The notes: generated by a model not told the origin, from the sequence alone. 64,000 nt of DNA from Halobacillus_A sp043497005 (GCF_043497005.1 NZ_JBIEKE010000002.1:930001-994000); one strand, 5' to 3'; shown: positions 34,466 to 43,090, numbered from the stretch's first letter. Numbers and translations: made by a program.

Positions 34466-35371
34466 TTAAGAAGGGTGCAGGACATTTAATATTTTGGAAT
34501 ACTTCATATATAAATAATCTTTATGCTGATCTGGCATTTGAAAGTTCTCAAAAGCATAGTCTATTAATTGTCGTGTCTCTGTGTATGCGATGTTTTGAGC
34601 TTCACTCTTTAACGTGATGACAATCACTTCTCGTCCATTTTTACTCGCAGAAGTGGCTAGTGTAGTACCCGATTGATCAACATAGCCTGTTTTCCCTCCT
34701 GTGACGTCGGAGGAATTTTTATCTAATAACAACTTGTGGTGGGACATAATGGTAGTTTCCCATGATTCTCCTTCCCACTGTAACTCTTTCGTACCAAAGT
34801 ATTCCTTGAACTCTTTATTTTTCAGTGCATATTTTGTTAACTTTGCTAAATCTCTTGCTGTTGTCATATGGTGTTCATCATATAAACCATGCGGATTTGT
34901 AAAGTTGGTGTTCTCTAATCCTACTTCGTCTTCTAAATAAGTCGTCAATTCTTTTGCAAAGCGTTCCTCACTTCCAGCCATATGCTCCGCGATAGCAGTC
35001 CCGGCGTCATTTCCGGAATTAATTAATAGCCCTTGGACGAGTTTCTTAAGAGAAACTTCTTCTCCTTCCTCTAAGTAGACTCGCGTGCCTTCCACATTGG
35101 TGGCTTCTTCACTAACCGTCACTTTATCATCTAATTGACCTTTTTCAATCGCATAGATGGCTGTAGCCATTTTAGTTAAACTTGCGGGATACATTTGGCG
35201 GTCTGCGCTTTTTTCAAATAAAGTCAATCCAGATTCCTCATCGATGACGATGGCTGCTTCGCTTAATAGTTCAGGGGGCTCTGTAGTAGTCTCTCCTGAA
35301 GCGGTAATCGTCTGAGTGGAAGCCAGCAAAAAGCTGATCATTATGATTATTACAGATTGTCTAACAAACAA
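34466..35371 (-). CDS. Secreted D-alanyl-D-alanine carboxypeptidase
   Basis: This low-molecular-weight PBP (peptidase S11) trims the terminal D-Ala of peptidoglycan stem peptides. It has a signal peptide at residues 1-25 (SVIIIMISFLLASTQTITASG), the Ser64-x-x-Lys67 motif in PASLTKMA, SGN at 119-121 and KTG at 227-229. At 301 residues it lacks the extra C-terminal domain and amphipathic anchor of DacA/DacF, so it is likely a short, soluble or loosely held form. The TTG start at 35371 has AAAAGGGAGTG at long spacing. Confidence 0.92.
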   Translation of the reverse strand: MFVRQSVIIIMISFLLASTQTITASGETTTEPPELLSEAAIVIDEESGLTLFEKSADRQMYPASLTKMATAIYAIEKGQLDDKVTVSEEATNVEGTRVYLEEGEEVSLKKLVQGLLINSGNDAGTAIAEHMAGSEERFAKELTTYLEDEVGLENTNFTNPHGLYDEHHMTTARDLAKLTKYALKNKEFKEYFGTKELQWEGESWETTIMSHHKLLLDKNSSDVTGGKTGYVDQSGTTLATSASKNGREVIVITLKSEAQNIAYTETRQLIDYAFENFQMPDQHKDYLYMKYSKILNVLHPS

Positions 35372-35615
35372 AATGTTCTCTCACTCCCTTTTGGTCAAGT
35401 CAGTCGTCTTCATACTCTTTTTTTCTCTATTTAGAATTATGTCGCAAAAAGGGGGTTTTTGTCGAGTTTTATATTTTGGTAATTACTAATTTTAAAAGAA
35501 TTGTAATATTAAATTTAACAAATTCGTCACTGCTCCGTTCTCAAAGCTAATGAATTTACGAAGTTTTTCAGCTATACTAGGCTTGAACCACTACAGAAAA
35601 AGAAGGTGAAAGTTT

Positions 35616-36146
35616 GTGCAGATTAATAAAAATTTTAACTACGTGCCCTGGGTGATCGGGCTTTCTATTGCAATAAATGCCATTGTTGTTACCTTGCTTT
35701 TCATCCCTGAAATTGAGGGGGGGACAAGCTTTGATATTCATCTGCTTCCTCTACTCAATGCCATATTGAACTCGTTTACGTTTGTGTTTTTGTCAGCTGC
35801 CTTATTTATGATTCTCCGCAAAAATATTACGTGGCATAAACGATTTATTTTTGCAGCTTTTACAACAACTGCTTTGTTTCTCATCTCTTATTTGACGTAT
35901 CATTCGATGTCTTCGTCTACGTCGTTTGGAGGAGAAGGCTTCGTTGCGGCAGTTTATTATTTCATCCTGATCACTCACATTGTTCTTGCTGCGGTCATTG
36001 TACCTCTGGCATTACTAACGCTGTTCCGCGGGTTAGCCATGAAGGTGGATAAACACCGAAAGATTGCACGTTGGACAATGCCGCTTTGGCTGTATGTGAG
36101 CTTGACTGGTGTAATCGTCTATTTGATGATCTCACCGTACTATTAA
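35616..36146 (+). CDS. DUF420 membrane protein (YozB/CtaM-like)
   Basis: This 176-residue protein has five TM helices and conserved histidines (HLLPLLNAILNS, NITWHKRFIF, TYHSMSS, ITHIVLA, KHRKIARWTMPLWLYVSLTG), which fit the DUF420 family. CtaM of Staphylococcus and the YozB relatives assist maturation of aa3/heme-copper oxidase, so a role in cytochrome oxidase assembly is likely. The GTG start at 35616 follows AGAAGGTG. It is monocistronic; a strong shared terminator separates it from the convergent FdhF gene. Confidence 0.88.
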   Translation: MQINKNFNYVPWVIGLSIAINAIVVTLLFIPEIEGGTSFDIHLLPLLNAILNSFTFVFLSAALFMILRKNITWHKRFIFAAFTTTALFLISYLTYHSMSSSTSFGGEGFVAAVYYFILITHIVLAAVIVPLALLTLFRGLAMKVDKHRKIARWTMPLWLYVSLTGVIVYLMISPYY

Positions 36147-36160
36147 GGCCCTTCTAACGA

Positions 36161-36199
36161 AAAAACCTCGCCTGGAATATCATTCCAGGCGAGGTTTTT
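36161..36199. terminator. Bidirectional terminator between converging genes
   Basis: A perfect 18-pair stem has arms AAAAACCTCGCCTGGAAT and ATTCCAGGCGAGGTTTTT with a three-base loop. It serves the DUF420 gene on plus and the oxidoreductase gene on minus; the right arm ends at the latter's stop codon. Confidence 0.95.
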
Positions 36200-38559
36200 C
36201 ACGCTCCAGGGGTGTCTTCCAAATCATCAATCCGTTTTTCAAGGTACTGTGTATCTTTTCTCGCATTGAATTTCTCAGCTTTCTCTACTTTCACTCCAAC
36301 GTTATAGTCCGGAATTTTGGAGAATTTTTCATAACGGCCTTTCGGTAAAAGAAAATTCCCTTCTGGAAAATGAACGCCAAGATTGCCGCTTGCGATTTGA
36401 TCAATCTTCGCCCGACCTTGAAAAATGCCATACTGATTGTATAAAACGATGGCTTCTTCATTTTCAATTCTTAAGTCACGGGCATCCTCTGGATTGATCA
36501 GAACATCATAACGCTCAGCCCCGTTTAACGGATCGGTTTCTTTGTAAACCATGGAGTTGAATTGTTTACCGCGTCGTGTGGTCAGATAAAAATCACCCGG
36601 CTTCTTCTGTAAGTCAGGAATGTCTACTGGAATTAAGTTTCCTCTCCCATCTGGTGTCGGACAAATTCCACCTTCGCACAGCCAAGCACCGCCCCATTGA
36701 AAGACATCACCTTGTTTTTTCAAGTGCTGCACACCTTCATAGCTTGGGTTTGCTTTAGCGATTTCCTCCCGAATCGCCTGGCCATCTTTAAATTCTACTA
36801 AATGCGCCGTCTCTGGCTTAACACGTTTAGCAAGGTCAATATAAATCTTCCACTCGGCCCGCGCTTCTTCGATTTGATTCTTATTTCCTTCAATTTCCGG
36901 GGAAAAGTACACCATTCGTTCAGTAGAAGTGGAAGTTCCTCCTCCTTCTTGTTCATAACGCGTTTTAGCCGGCAAAACGATCACTGCTTCTTTGGCATCT
37001 ACCAGGGTTGAAGTATTCAAGATAATATCCTGATGAACACGGATATCTAATGCCGAGAGCGCTTTTTCGACATAATCCGGATCTGGCATTGTTTCCAAAA
37101 AGTTTCCGCCAGATAAGTAATAAAGCTTGATCTTTCGTTCATGATTTTCAGGGAGAAGAATATTTTCAAGAGTTACGCCTACCACATCTCCCTGCCATTT
37201 AGGCAGTTCAAATCCCCAAAGGTCTTCCATCCGTTTTATGTTCTCTCCTTTAAAGTCTCCGCCTGGCAGTACGAATGGATCTGCTCCCATTTCTCCGCTT
37301 CCCTGCACACTTGAATGCCCGCGAAACGGCATAAGCCCGCTGTATTTTCGACCCAAAAATCCACGTAATAAAGCAAGATTGGCCACTTGGGAGATGTTAT
37401 CTGTAGCAAATGAATGCATTGTTAATCCTAAAGCCCAGGCAAAGACAGCATTCTTGCTGTTTGCCAGCAATTCTGCCAGCTCAATGATCCGTTCCTTCGT
37501 CACCCCTGAAGAAAAAGTGATTTCTTCCCAGGATTGATCACTTACATTTTGTCTTAATTCATCAAGCCCGTTGACGTGCTGCTCAACAAATGCATGATTA
37601 ACCGCAGAACCATACTCGTCTGCTTCCATGTCAAACCAATGTTTCATAATTCCGTGCATAAAAGCAATATCCCCGCCGATGTTAATTTGATAAAAATCAT
37701 CGGCCACTTTTGTTCCGAACAACGCTGATTCTGTATTCGATGGAATCCAATATTTATCCATAGCTGGTTCTCGATAAGGATTAATAACGATAATTTTCGT
37801 CCCTTTTTTCTTTGCTTCAAGCATGTACTTTGTAGAAACCGGTGAACTATTCGATGCTACGCTTCCCCAGAATAACAATACGTCCGTACCGATCCAGTCC
37901 TGATAATTAGCCGTGGATGCACCAACTCCAACGGAACGCTTGAGTGCTGTTTTACTAGGGGAATGACAAATACGGGAAGCGTTATCCACGTGATTCGTGC
38001 CTAGAAATCGAGAAACTTTAGCAGCGACGTAATAGGATTCATTAGTAATGCCTCTCGAAGTTAAGTAAAAGCTGTACTGCTTTGGGTTAAGCTGTTTCAT
38101 TTTATCTGCAATCATATCCATAGCATCTTCCCACGTAAGACGCGAGAATTTTCTATCTCCTTTTCGGCGTATCATCGGGTAAGGAATCCGCCCCAGCTCT
38201 CTTAATTCAGTACTGGAATACTTTCGCAGTTCCTCAATATCGGAATGCAGAATTTCTTTATTGATCGCCGGCATTGTATTTAAACGAAGCACGTTTAATC
38301 GTGTGGTACAAATATGCGGCCCGGTTAACGTTTGATCGTAAAGACCTGATACGCCTAAAGCACACCCATCACATACTCCTTTTGTAATAATGTTTTTGGC
38401 ATACCCGATATTATCTTTATTGTCCCATGCCACCTTCATCGTATCGCGGATATGTTTGGGTTTAATTTTGCCTAACCCAAAAGGTATTGGGCTTACCCAA
38501 TGCTTAGGTGCCGGCATTTTAGCTTTTTTTATAGGGCCGTTATGTTTTGTTTGTCCCAT
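36199..38559 (-). CDS. FdhF/YdeP-family molybdopterin oxidoreductase
   Basis: This 786-residue bis-MGD molybdenum (or tungsten) enzyme of the formate dehydrogenase-like YdeP/YjgC group has the conserved start GVCDGCALGVSG (two Cys), molybdopterin domain from about residue 110 (YPMIRRKGDRKFSRLTWEDA), RICHSPSKTALKRSVGVGAS, and C-terminal dinucleotide-binding domain (DFYLTTRRGKQFNSMVY). Cys rather than selenocysteine occupies RICHS; no in-frame TGA is seen. I chose the ATG at 38559 (MGQTKHNGP) with AAGGAGG upstream over an earlier in-frame start. fdhD lies nearby. Formate oxidation is likely but unproven for this branch. Confidence 0.9.
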   Translation of the reverse strand: MGQTKHNGPIKKAKMPAPKHWVSPIPFGLGKIKPKHIRDTMKVAWDNKDNIGYAKNIITKGVCDGCALGVSGLYDQTLTGPHICTTRLNVLRLNTMPAINKEILHSDIEELRKYSSTELRELGRIPYPMIRRKGDRKFSRLTWEDAMDMIADKMKQLNPKQYSFYLTSRGITNESYYVAAKVSRFLGTNHVDNASRICHSPSKTALKRSVGVGASTANYQDWIGTDVLLFWGSVASNSSPVSTKYMLEAKKKGTKIIVINPYREPAMDKYWIPSNTESALFGTKVADDFYQINIGGDIAFMHGIMKHWFDMEADEYGSAVNHAFVEQHVNGLDELRQNVSDQSWEEITFSSGVTKERIIELAELLANSKNAVFAWALGLTMHSFATDNISQVANLALLRGFLGRKYSGLMPFRGHSSVQGSGEMGADPFVLPGGDFKGENIKRMEDLWGFELPKWQGDVVGVTLENILLPENHERKIKLYYLSGGNFLETMPDPDYVEKALSALDIRVHQDIILNTSTLVDAKEAVIVLPAKTRYEQEGGGTSTSTERMVYFSPEIEGNKNQIEEARAEWKIYIDLAKRVKPETAHLVEFKDGQAIREEIAKANPSYEGVQHLKKQGDVFQWGGAWLCEGGICPTPDGRGNLIPVDIPDLQKKPGDFYLTTRRGKQFNSMVYKETDPLNGAERYDVLINPEDARDLRIENEEAIVLYNQYGIFQGRAKIDQIASGNLGVHFPEGNFLLPKGRYEKFSKIPDYNVGVKVEKAEKFNARKDTQYLEKRIDDLEDTPGA

Positions 38560-38592
38560 GACTTGATAACCTCCTTCAAGATTTCTCTCCAT

Positions 38593-38690
38593 AAAAAAAC
38601 CACCGTACAACCCATCACATAATGGTGCGAAGAGCTTGTGCCGGTGGTTAAGTCTTTAGCAGGATCGCTGCGAAGTGCCAAACCGCTTAT
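38593..38690 (-). promoter_or_regulatory. Leader with hairpin and terminator before the FdhF-like gene
   Basis: Right after the DUF2294 stop codon the minus strand holds a small hairpin GCAGCGATCCTGC (38671-38659), followed by CTAAAGACTTAACC. A terminator then follows, with arms AACCACCG (38649-38642) and CGGTGGTT (38605-38598) and seven T. It separates the DUF2294 gene from the oxidoreductase gene and could act as an attenuator. It resembles part of the leader at 40364-40564. Confidence 0.7.
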
Positions 38691-39052
38691 TTCATTGTTG
38701 AAAACTTTTGTTCGATGTCATCGTTAAACACAAAGATGGACATCCCAAAATCTTTTTCTATGTCAATATCTACGAAAAGATCTACAAACTCACTTTGAAG
38801 AAATTCCTCCATCTCGACAGGATGATTGTTACGATACATTTCCTTCACCATTTCAGTGCGTGCAGCACGCAGCATCTGCTTTCCATCTTGACCGTTTGCG
38901 ATAAACTTCTCTACTGGAGATAAATTGCCCTCCATTTCACAAATCGCCCAGTTCTTACAAAACGTCGTGCTAATTTTCCTTGGCCCTTTACCCATATGCT
39001 TTTTCCGAAAAGATTTTACGAGATTACTAAATTCCGCTTCGTATTTATTCAT
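38687..39052 (-). CDS. DUF2294 family protein
   Basis: This 121-residue soluble protein matches DUF2294: the N-terminal EAEFSNLVKSFRKKHMGKGP, then TTFCKNWAICEMEGNLSPVE and the C-terminal IDIEKDFGMSIFVFNDDIE. The function is unknown; in other firmicutes it often appears near formate or Na+-linked genes. The ATG at 39052 follows AAAAAAGG. It lies between the OFA transporter and the FdhF-like oxidoreductase, all on the same strand, so a role in formate metabolism is possible by context only. Confidence 0.85.
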   Translation of the reverse strand: MNKYEAEFSNLVKSFRKKHMGKGPRKISTTFCKNWAICEMEGNLSPVEKFIANGQDGKQMLRAARTEMVKEMYRNNHPVEMEEFLQSEFVDLFVDIDIEKDFGMSIFVFNDDIEQKFSTMK

Positions 39053-39112
39053 AGCTGTTCAACCTTTTTTCTTGTTTATTTATTAAAAGATTATAAGTGT
39101 ATCCATAAAAAG

Positions 39113-40363
39113 TCAACTAGACAACTTCTGAACCGCCTGTTGTTCGCTCCTTTGCTTGAGCTGTTTCATGTCCACCCGGATCCATAGGGAAACAAGCAGA
39201 GCAGCAATTAATGTTATTCCAAAAATAGATAGAGTTAATACGTAGCTCTCTGTAGCCCCCCGGATCCAGGAAACGAGCAGAGGTCCGACTAATCCTGCGG
39301 CTGCCCACGCTGTTAAAATATAACCATGGATGGCTCCTAACTGCTTCGTACCGAATAAATCCCCTATATACGCCGGGACAGATGCAAATCCGCCGCCATA
39401 GCAAGAAATAATTAAGAATAATACCGCCTGGAACAGTAAAGCATGTGTAATGCCAGGCAATGCAAAGAAAGCAACAATTTGAATGAAAAAGAACATCGTA
39501 TACACATTAGGCCGCCCCAAATAATCTGAAACCGATGCCCACGCAATTCTTCCTGCTCCGTTGAAAAAGCCCATGAGCCCGACCATTGTGGCTGCAGCCC
39601 CTGCCGAAAGTCCAGCTATTTCCTGAGCAATCGGGGAAGCCACCGATAAAATAGCAATCCCGCATGTAATATTAATGAAGAGCATCACCCATAACAGCCA
39701 GAATCTTCTCGTTTTCACTGCTTCATTTGCTGTTAACTGAGATAGATCGGGGACTTTCTTTTTCTCTTCCATAAAGTCTTCCATATAACCCACTGGAGGC
39801 CGTTCAAGATAAAGAGCAGAAGCCATCATAATTACAAAATAAACGATACCTAAAATTAAAAATGTGAAAGGAATTCCCACGGATTCTATTAAGCCGGCCA
39901 TAATCGGGCTTGCGATCATAGCTGAGAAACCAAAACCCATAATGGCTAATCCTGTAGCTAGTCCCCGGCGGTCCGGAAACCATTTAATGAGTGTCGAAAC
40001 CGGAGTAATATATCCTATACCAAGACCAATACCTGCTAACACTCCGTATGTAACATAAAGAAGCCAAATTGATTCAAGCGCTGCAGCTCCGCCAGACGCC
40101 ATCATTCCGATACCAAAAAAAGCAGCTGATACGATTCCCGACCGTCGCGGCCCGTGCTTTTCTACAAAGTGTCCCATAAAAGCAGCCGATAAGCCTAAAA
40201 ACAAAATCGCTATACTGAATGTCAGCGATACGTAGCTGAGGCTCCATCCGTACTGATCAATCAATGGGTTTGTAAACACACTCCATGCGTAAACCGAACC
40301 TATCGACAGATGAATGCCTACCGCAGACAAAGCAATCAACCACCGATTTTTAGTTTTTTCCAT
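39113..40363 (-). CDS. OFA-family MFS transporter (oxalate/formate antiporter type)
   Basis: This 416-residue twelve-TM carrier starts at the ATG at 40363 (MEKTKNRWLIALSAVGIHLS) with AAAAGGAGTGG upstream; an earlier in-frame start would run through the leader terminator. OFA features are GSVYAWSVFTNPL in helix 1, GHFVEKHGPRRSG between helices 2 and 3, GIGLGIGYITPVSTLIKWFP in helix 4 and a long central loop. OFA carriers exchange oxalate, formate or other small carboxylates; the neighbouring formate genes favour formate or oxalate. It is controlled by a long attenuator-like leader. Confidence 0.9.
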   Translation of the reverse strand: MEKTKNRWLIALSAVGIHLSIGSVYAWSVFTNPLIDQYGWSLSYVSLTFSIAILFLGLSAAFMGHFVEKHGPRRSGIVSAAFFGIGMMASGGAAALESIWLLYVTYGVLAGIGLGIGYITPVSTLIKWFPDRRGLATGLAIMGFGFSAMIASPIMAGLIESVGIPFTFLILGIVYFVIMMASALYLERPPVGYMEDFMEEKKKVPDLSQLTANEAVKTRRFWLLWVMLFINITCGIAILSVASPIAQEIAGLSAGAAATMVGLMGFFNGAGRIAWASVSDYLGRPNVYTMFFFIQIVAFFALPGITHALLFQAVLFLIISCYGGGFASVPAYIGDLFGTKQLGAIHGYILTAWAAAGLVGPLLVSWIRGATESYVLTLSIFGITLIAALLVSLWIRVDMKQLKQRSEQQAVQKLSS

Positions 40364-40564
40364 TTCATCCACTCCTTTTTCCAATAAAAAAACGCCGATC
40401 CCTTTCCTCTGCGGAGGAACTTCCCCCGTGCAAAAGAAAGAGACGACGTTTAGCTTAAGCAGGTTCACTACTTTAACACCAAGTAATCGCTTACACATAC
40501 AAACACTTAAGTCGACGACAGGTCCGCTGTCTCGCACTTTAAATGTGACAAATATATGAATCTA
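40364..40564 (-). ncRNA. Unidentified structured leader RNA of the OFA transporter gene
   Basis: From the predicted start (about 40564) to the gene there are about 200 nt. Visible structure: hairpin GACAGCGGACCTGTC (40531-40517); a CTTAAG/CTTAAG pairing bridging about 50 nt; GTAAGCGATTAC with a GCGA loop; hairpin AAGTAGTGAACCTGCTT (40472-40457 region); then a strong terminator. GAGAC (near 40533-40529) can pair with GTCTC inside the terminator arm, giving a possible antiterminator. It matches no riboswitch class I know. Confidence 0.6.
40386..40450 (-). terminator. Intrinsic terminator within the OFA leader
   Basis: The arms AACGTCGTCTCTTTC (40450-40436) and GAAAGGGATCGGCGTT (40406-40391) pair with one bulge and enclose an inner GGGGGAA/TTCCTCC stem. 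A run of seven or more T follows. It lies about 25 nt before the start codon of the transporter. Confidence 0.9.
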
Positions 40565-40570
40565 TTATTG

Positions 40571-40599
40571 ATCGTATCTGTTTTCGAAAAAAATTTCAA
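40571..40599 (-). promoter_or_regulatory. Promoter of the OFA leader
   Basis: On the minus strand, TTGAAA (40599-40594), a 17-nt spacer and TACGAT (40576-40571). It predicts a start near 40564 and a 200-nt leader. Confidence 0.7.
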
Positions 40600-40697
40600 T
40601 TGTTTTTTTAAAATGATTCACACAGCCCTCGTTCTTTCCTTTTCATTCATTTTTTAGTAAGGTAGCATTGATTAGGACGAGAAGTGAGGTGATTCGC

Positions 40698-41492
40698 TTG
40701 AACGAAAAAATGAGCGTTAAAAAATCAATTATCAGATTTAAAGAAGAACGCTTTCATGATATAGAAGATGAGATCGTCACTGAATTCCCTATGACCATAT
40801 TCGTTAATGAGGAAGAGTTTGCAACGATGGTATGCACGCCTGCCCACCTTGACGAGATGGTTATCGGCTTTTTAGCTTCTGAAGGCGTGATCCGTTTTCG
40901 AAAGGATATAAAAGATTTCAAGATCGATGAGGAACAAGGGTTTGCCTACATCGATTTAGCTGAAGGAAAAGACATTCATAACCAGCGTGACTTTTCGAAA
41001 CGGTTCATCGGCTCATGCTGTGGTAAAAGCCGTCAATTTTATTTTCAAAATGATGTGCAGACAGCTAAAACGTCAATGTCCGAAACGAAACTTACAGCAA
41101 ACCAGTGCATCAAGCTGATGCGGCAAATGCAGGAAGAAAGCCATGTATTTAAAGGTACAGGCGGTGTACACAATGCGGCAATCTGCACAAGTAATGAAAT
41201 GGTTGTCGGCCGCACGGATATTGGCAGACACAACGCGCTTGATAAACTTTATGGGCACTGTTTATTAAATCATATTTCTGTAAAGGATAAAGTACTTGTA
41301 TTCAGCGGGAGAATTTCTTCTGAAGTATTAACGAAAGCCGCCAAGATCGGGGTCGGTATCGTATTATCGAAGTCAGCACCAACTGATTTAGCTGTCCAGC
41401 TGGCCGAAGATTTAAACATTACAGCCGTCGGCTTTATCCGCGGCAGCTCATTTAACGTTTATTCTCATCCTGAACGAGTTATTCTGGCATAA
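40698..41492 (+). CDS. fdhD: Formate dehydrogenase accessory sulfurtransferase
   Basis: FdhD carries sulfur from cysteine desulfurase to the molybdenum cofactor of formate dehydrogenases. The 264 residues start at TTG 40698, with GAGGTGA at 8 nt; an earlier TTG at 40668 is less likely. The active-site loop GSCCGKSR carries the sulfur-transferring Cys; also seen are FKGTGGVHNAAIC and VGRTDIGRHNALDKLYG, all typical. It is divergent from the OFA transporter, and its partner enzyme is probably the FdhF-like protein 2 kb away. Confidence 0.95.
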   Translation: MNEKMSVKKSIIRFKEERFHDIEDEIVTEFPMTIFVNEEEFATMVCTPAHLDEMVIGFLASEGVIRFRKDIKDFKIDEEQGFAYIDLAEGKDIHNQRDFSKRFIGSCCGKSRQFYFQNDVQTAKTSMSETKLTANQCIKLMRQMQEESHVFKGTGGVHNAAICTSNEMVVGRTDIGRHNALDKLYGHCLLNHISVKDKVLVFSGRISSEVLTKAAKIGVGIVLSKSAPTDLAVQLAEDLNITAVGFIRGSSFNVYSHPERVILA

Positions 41493-41525
41493 GATCAAAA
41501 ATTATTAAGGAGGGAGGTGCAGCCT

Positions 41526-41756
41526 GTGGGTTCATGTAACATCGATCATACCGTGGGAGATACGAAAAACAAGCTGGAAAGTCAGAAGGATTACCTGCCT
41601 GATAACCTGTATACTGAATCAAGCTCGTTCTTAGACGGAAGTCCTTCTCAAGAGGAATTAAATGAGCTTTTCCATTTATTAAAAAAATACGATTTATCTT
41701 CTGTAGAAGAACAAGAAGAACGAAACAGCAAAATTAAAGCATTGGTAGATTTATAA
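41526..41756 (+). CDS. Small acidic protein downstream of fdhD, unknown
   Basis: The GTG at 41526 is preceded by AAGGAGGGAGGTG; another GTG at 41517 overlaps the site. The product is about 76 residues, hydrophilic, with a C-terminal helical half (SQEELNELFHLLKKYDLSS). It begins MGSCNIDHTVG with one Cys. No family recognised. It begins about 30 nt after fdhD and is co-directional, so likely co-transcribed and possibly linked to Mo-enzyme maturation. Confidence 0.7.
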   Translation: MGSCNIDHTVGDTKNKLESQKDYLPDNLYTESSSFLDGSPSQEELNELFHLLKKYDLSSVEEQEERNSKIKALVDL

Positions 41757-41773
41757 TGGTAACAGACTCATAA

Positions 41774-41842
41774 GGGTACCAGGTACCGAAAAGCCGTAAA
41801 AGAGCGAAGTGCCAAGGGTGAATTTCGATACCTGGTACCCGA
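41774..41842 (+). repeat. GGTACC-type dispersed stem-loop, copy K2
   Basis: The outer arms GGGTACCAGGTACCGAAA and TTTCGATACCTGGTACCC enclose GCCGTAAAAGAGCGAAGTGC. The outer arms are near-perfect inverted repeats. One of four copies in the window. Confidence 0.85.
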
Positions 41843-41845
41843 TAG

Positions 41846-41887
41846 AAAGCAGACCAGAACTCCGTACAGAGTTCTGGTCTGCTTTTG
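41846..41887. terminator. Bidirectional terminator between converging genes
   Basis: A perfect 17-pair stem has arms AAAGCAGACCAGAACTC and GAGTTCTGGTCTGCTTT. It serves the fdhD unit on plus and the lysine operon on minus. Confidence 0.93.
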
Positions 41888-41899
41888 TTTATGAAGTTC

Positions 41900-43057
41900 C
41901 TACTTCTCCCGGAAAAACTCTTCCGATATGACGACGCCTCGTTTCGCCATCTCAGCTATATATAGATCTCCAGGTACCGCCTGCTCCGGTGGAAATACCC
42001 CTTTTTTTGTAATCGCTTGCTGCCCGATCATTTGAGCAACAACTGAAATGGTATTCGCAGTTGCACGTGCCATCGCCGTCACTTGATTGAGCCTGTCTTT
42101 GTATGTGACCATTTCATACTGATAGGTGGTGTTTTTCCCGTCTTTCATACCGCCTACACAGACACGAAGAAGCACGGCATCGTCTTTGTCCTTTAAAGAT
42201 ACGATGGGGTCAATAGCTTTTAGCAGTACTTCCCGTGGCTTCACTTTAACCCCGTCGATCTCCACCTCATAGTCATTTCTCGTCAGCTTTAAATCAACGA
42301 GCAGTTTCATTTTTTCAGCATGTCCGGGGTAACGTATGGTTTTATATTCCAGCGTATCGATCGATGGATACGATTTCAAAAGTGTAGAGGTTCCTCCAGA
42401 CGTGTGAAACGCCTCTAACGGACCAAACCTGTCAAAATATAATCGCTCTACTTCACTCAATGAGTCGACTTCTTGCAGTTTTCCTCCTCGAATAATGGTA
42501 GAAGGATCTGTATAATGGTCCATCAGCCCTTCCATCGAAAACACGTGATTATATTCAAGCGGGGGCTCTGGATGGACAGGAATTCCCCCGACAAATAGTC
42601 GAATAGAGTTTAACTCGTCAAGTTTACTCACACCGTAACCTGATAGTATATTGATCATTCCTGGCGCTACGCCAAGGTCGGGGATAATTGTCACTTCTGC
42701 CGCTTTGGCTTTCTTGTGCAAATCGAGCACCCTGTCAGTAATATGACCAATGTGACCTCCTAAATCTACTGAACTTACGCCCACCTTAATCGCCGTTTGA
42801 GCGACAATTTCGTTAAATGAATAGAATAGAGCATTGATCACGACATCATATGACTTTAAAAATGCGGCTAGTTCCACTTCATTCCCGGCATCCACTTTGA
42901 ATGCCTGAATTTTTGAAGAGCTTATCGATTGACAGACTGCCTCTGCTCTTTTTACATCTAAATCAGCTAGCCCGACCATCTTCACCCCATTACTCTGGAC
43001 TAAATCCCGGGCCGCCTCTTTTCCCATCAAACCGGATCCTAGAACAGCTACTTTCAT
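41900..43057 (-). CDS. L-lysine 6-dehydrogenase-like enzyme (saccharopine dehydrogenase family)
   Basis: This 385-residue NAD(P)-binding protein has an N-terminal Rossmann motif VLGSGLMGKEAARDL and the saccharopine reductase-type catalytic domain (HIGHITDRVLDLHKKAK, PDLGVAPGMINILSGYG, HTSGGTSTLLKSYP). The length and motifs match the Geobacillus-type L-lysine 6-dehydrogenase, which deaminates the epsilon carbon to give 2-aminoadipate 6-semialdehyde (cyclising to piperideine-6-carboxylate). It is the last gene of a four-gene minus operon whose other members fit the subsequent steps. The alternative is another amino-acid dehydrogenase. Confidence 0.85.
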   Translation of the reverse strand: MKVAVLGSGLMGKEAARDLVQSNGVKMVGLADLDVKRAEAVCQSISSSKIQAFKVDAGNEVELAAFLKSYDVVINALFYSFNEIVAQTAIKVGVSSVDLGGHIGHITDRVLDLHKKAKAAEVTIIPDLGVAPGMINILSGYGVSKLDELNSIRLFVGGIPVHPEPPLEYNHVFSMEGLMDHYTDPSTIIRGGKLQEVDSLSEVERLYFDRFGPLEAFHTSGGTSTLLKSYPSIDTLEYKTIRYPGHAEKMKLLVDLKLTRNDYEVEIDGVKVKPREVLLKAIDPIVSLKDKDDAVLLRVCVGGMKDGKNTTYQYEMVTYKDRLNQVTAMARATANTISVVAQMIGQQAITKKGVFPPEQAVPGDLYIAEMAKRGVVISEEFFREK

Positions 43058-43090
43058 AGTCCGCCTCCTTCTTAAACCACTAACAAAATT

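Noticed and set aside
36199..38559. Selenocysteine insertion in the FdhF-like enzyme
   Set aside because: The candidate active-site position is encoded as Cys (RICHS) and no in-frame TGA or SECIS-like element was seen.
40455..40475. GTGAACCTG in the OFA leader resembles the TGAACCTGA box of TPP riboswitches
   Set aside because: The other TPP elements (CTGAGA loop, the P4/P5 arm GGxTAATxCC and closing AGGGA) are absent.
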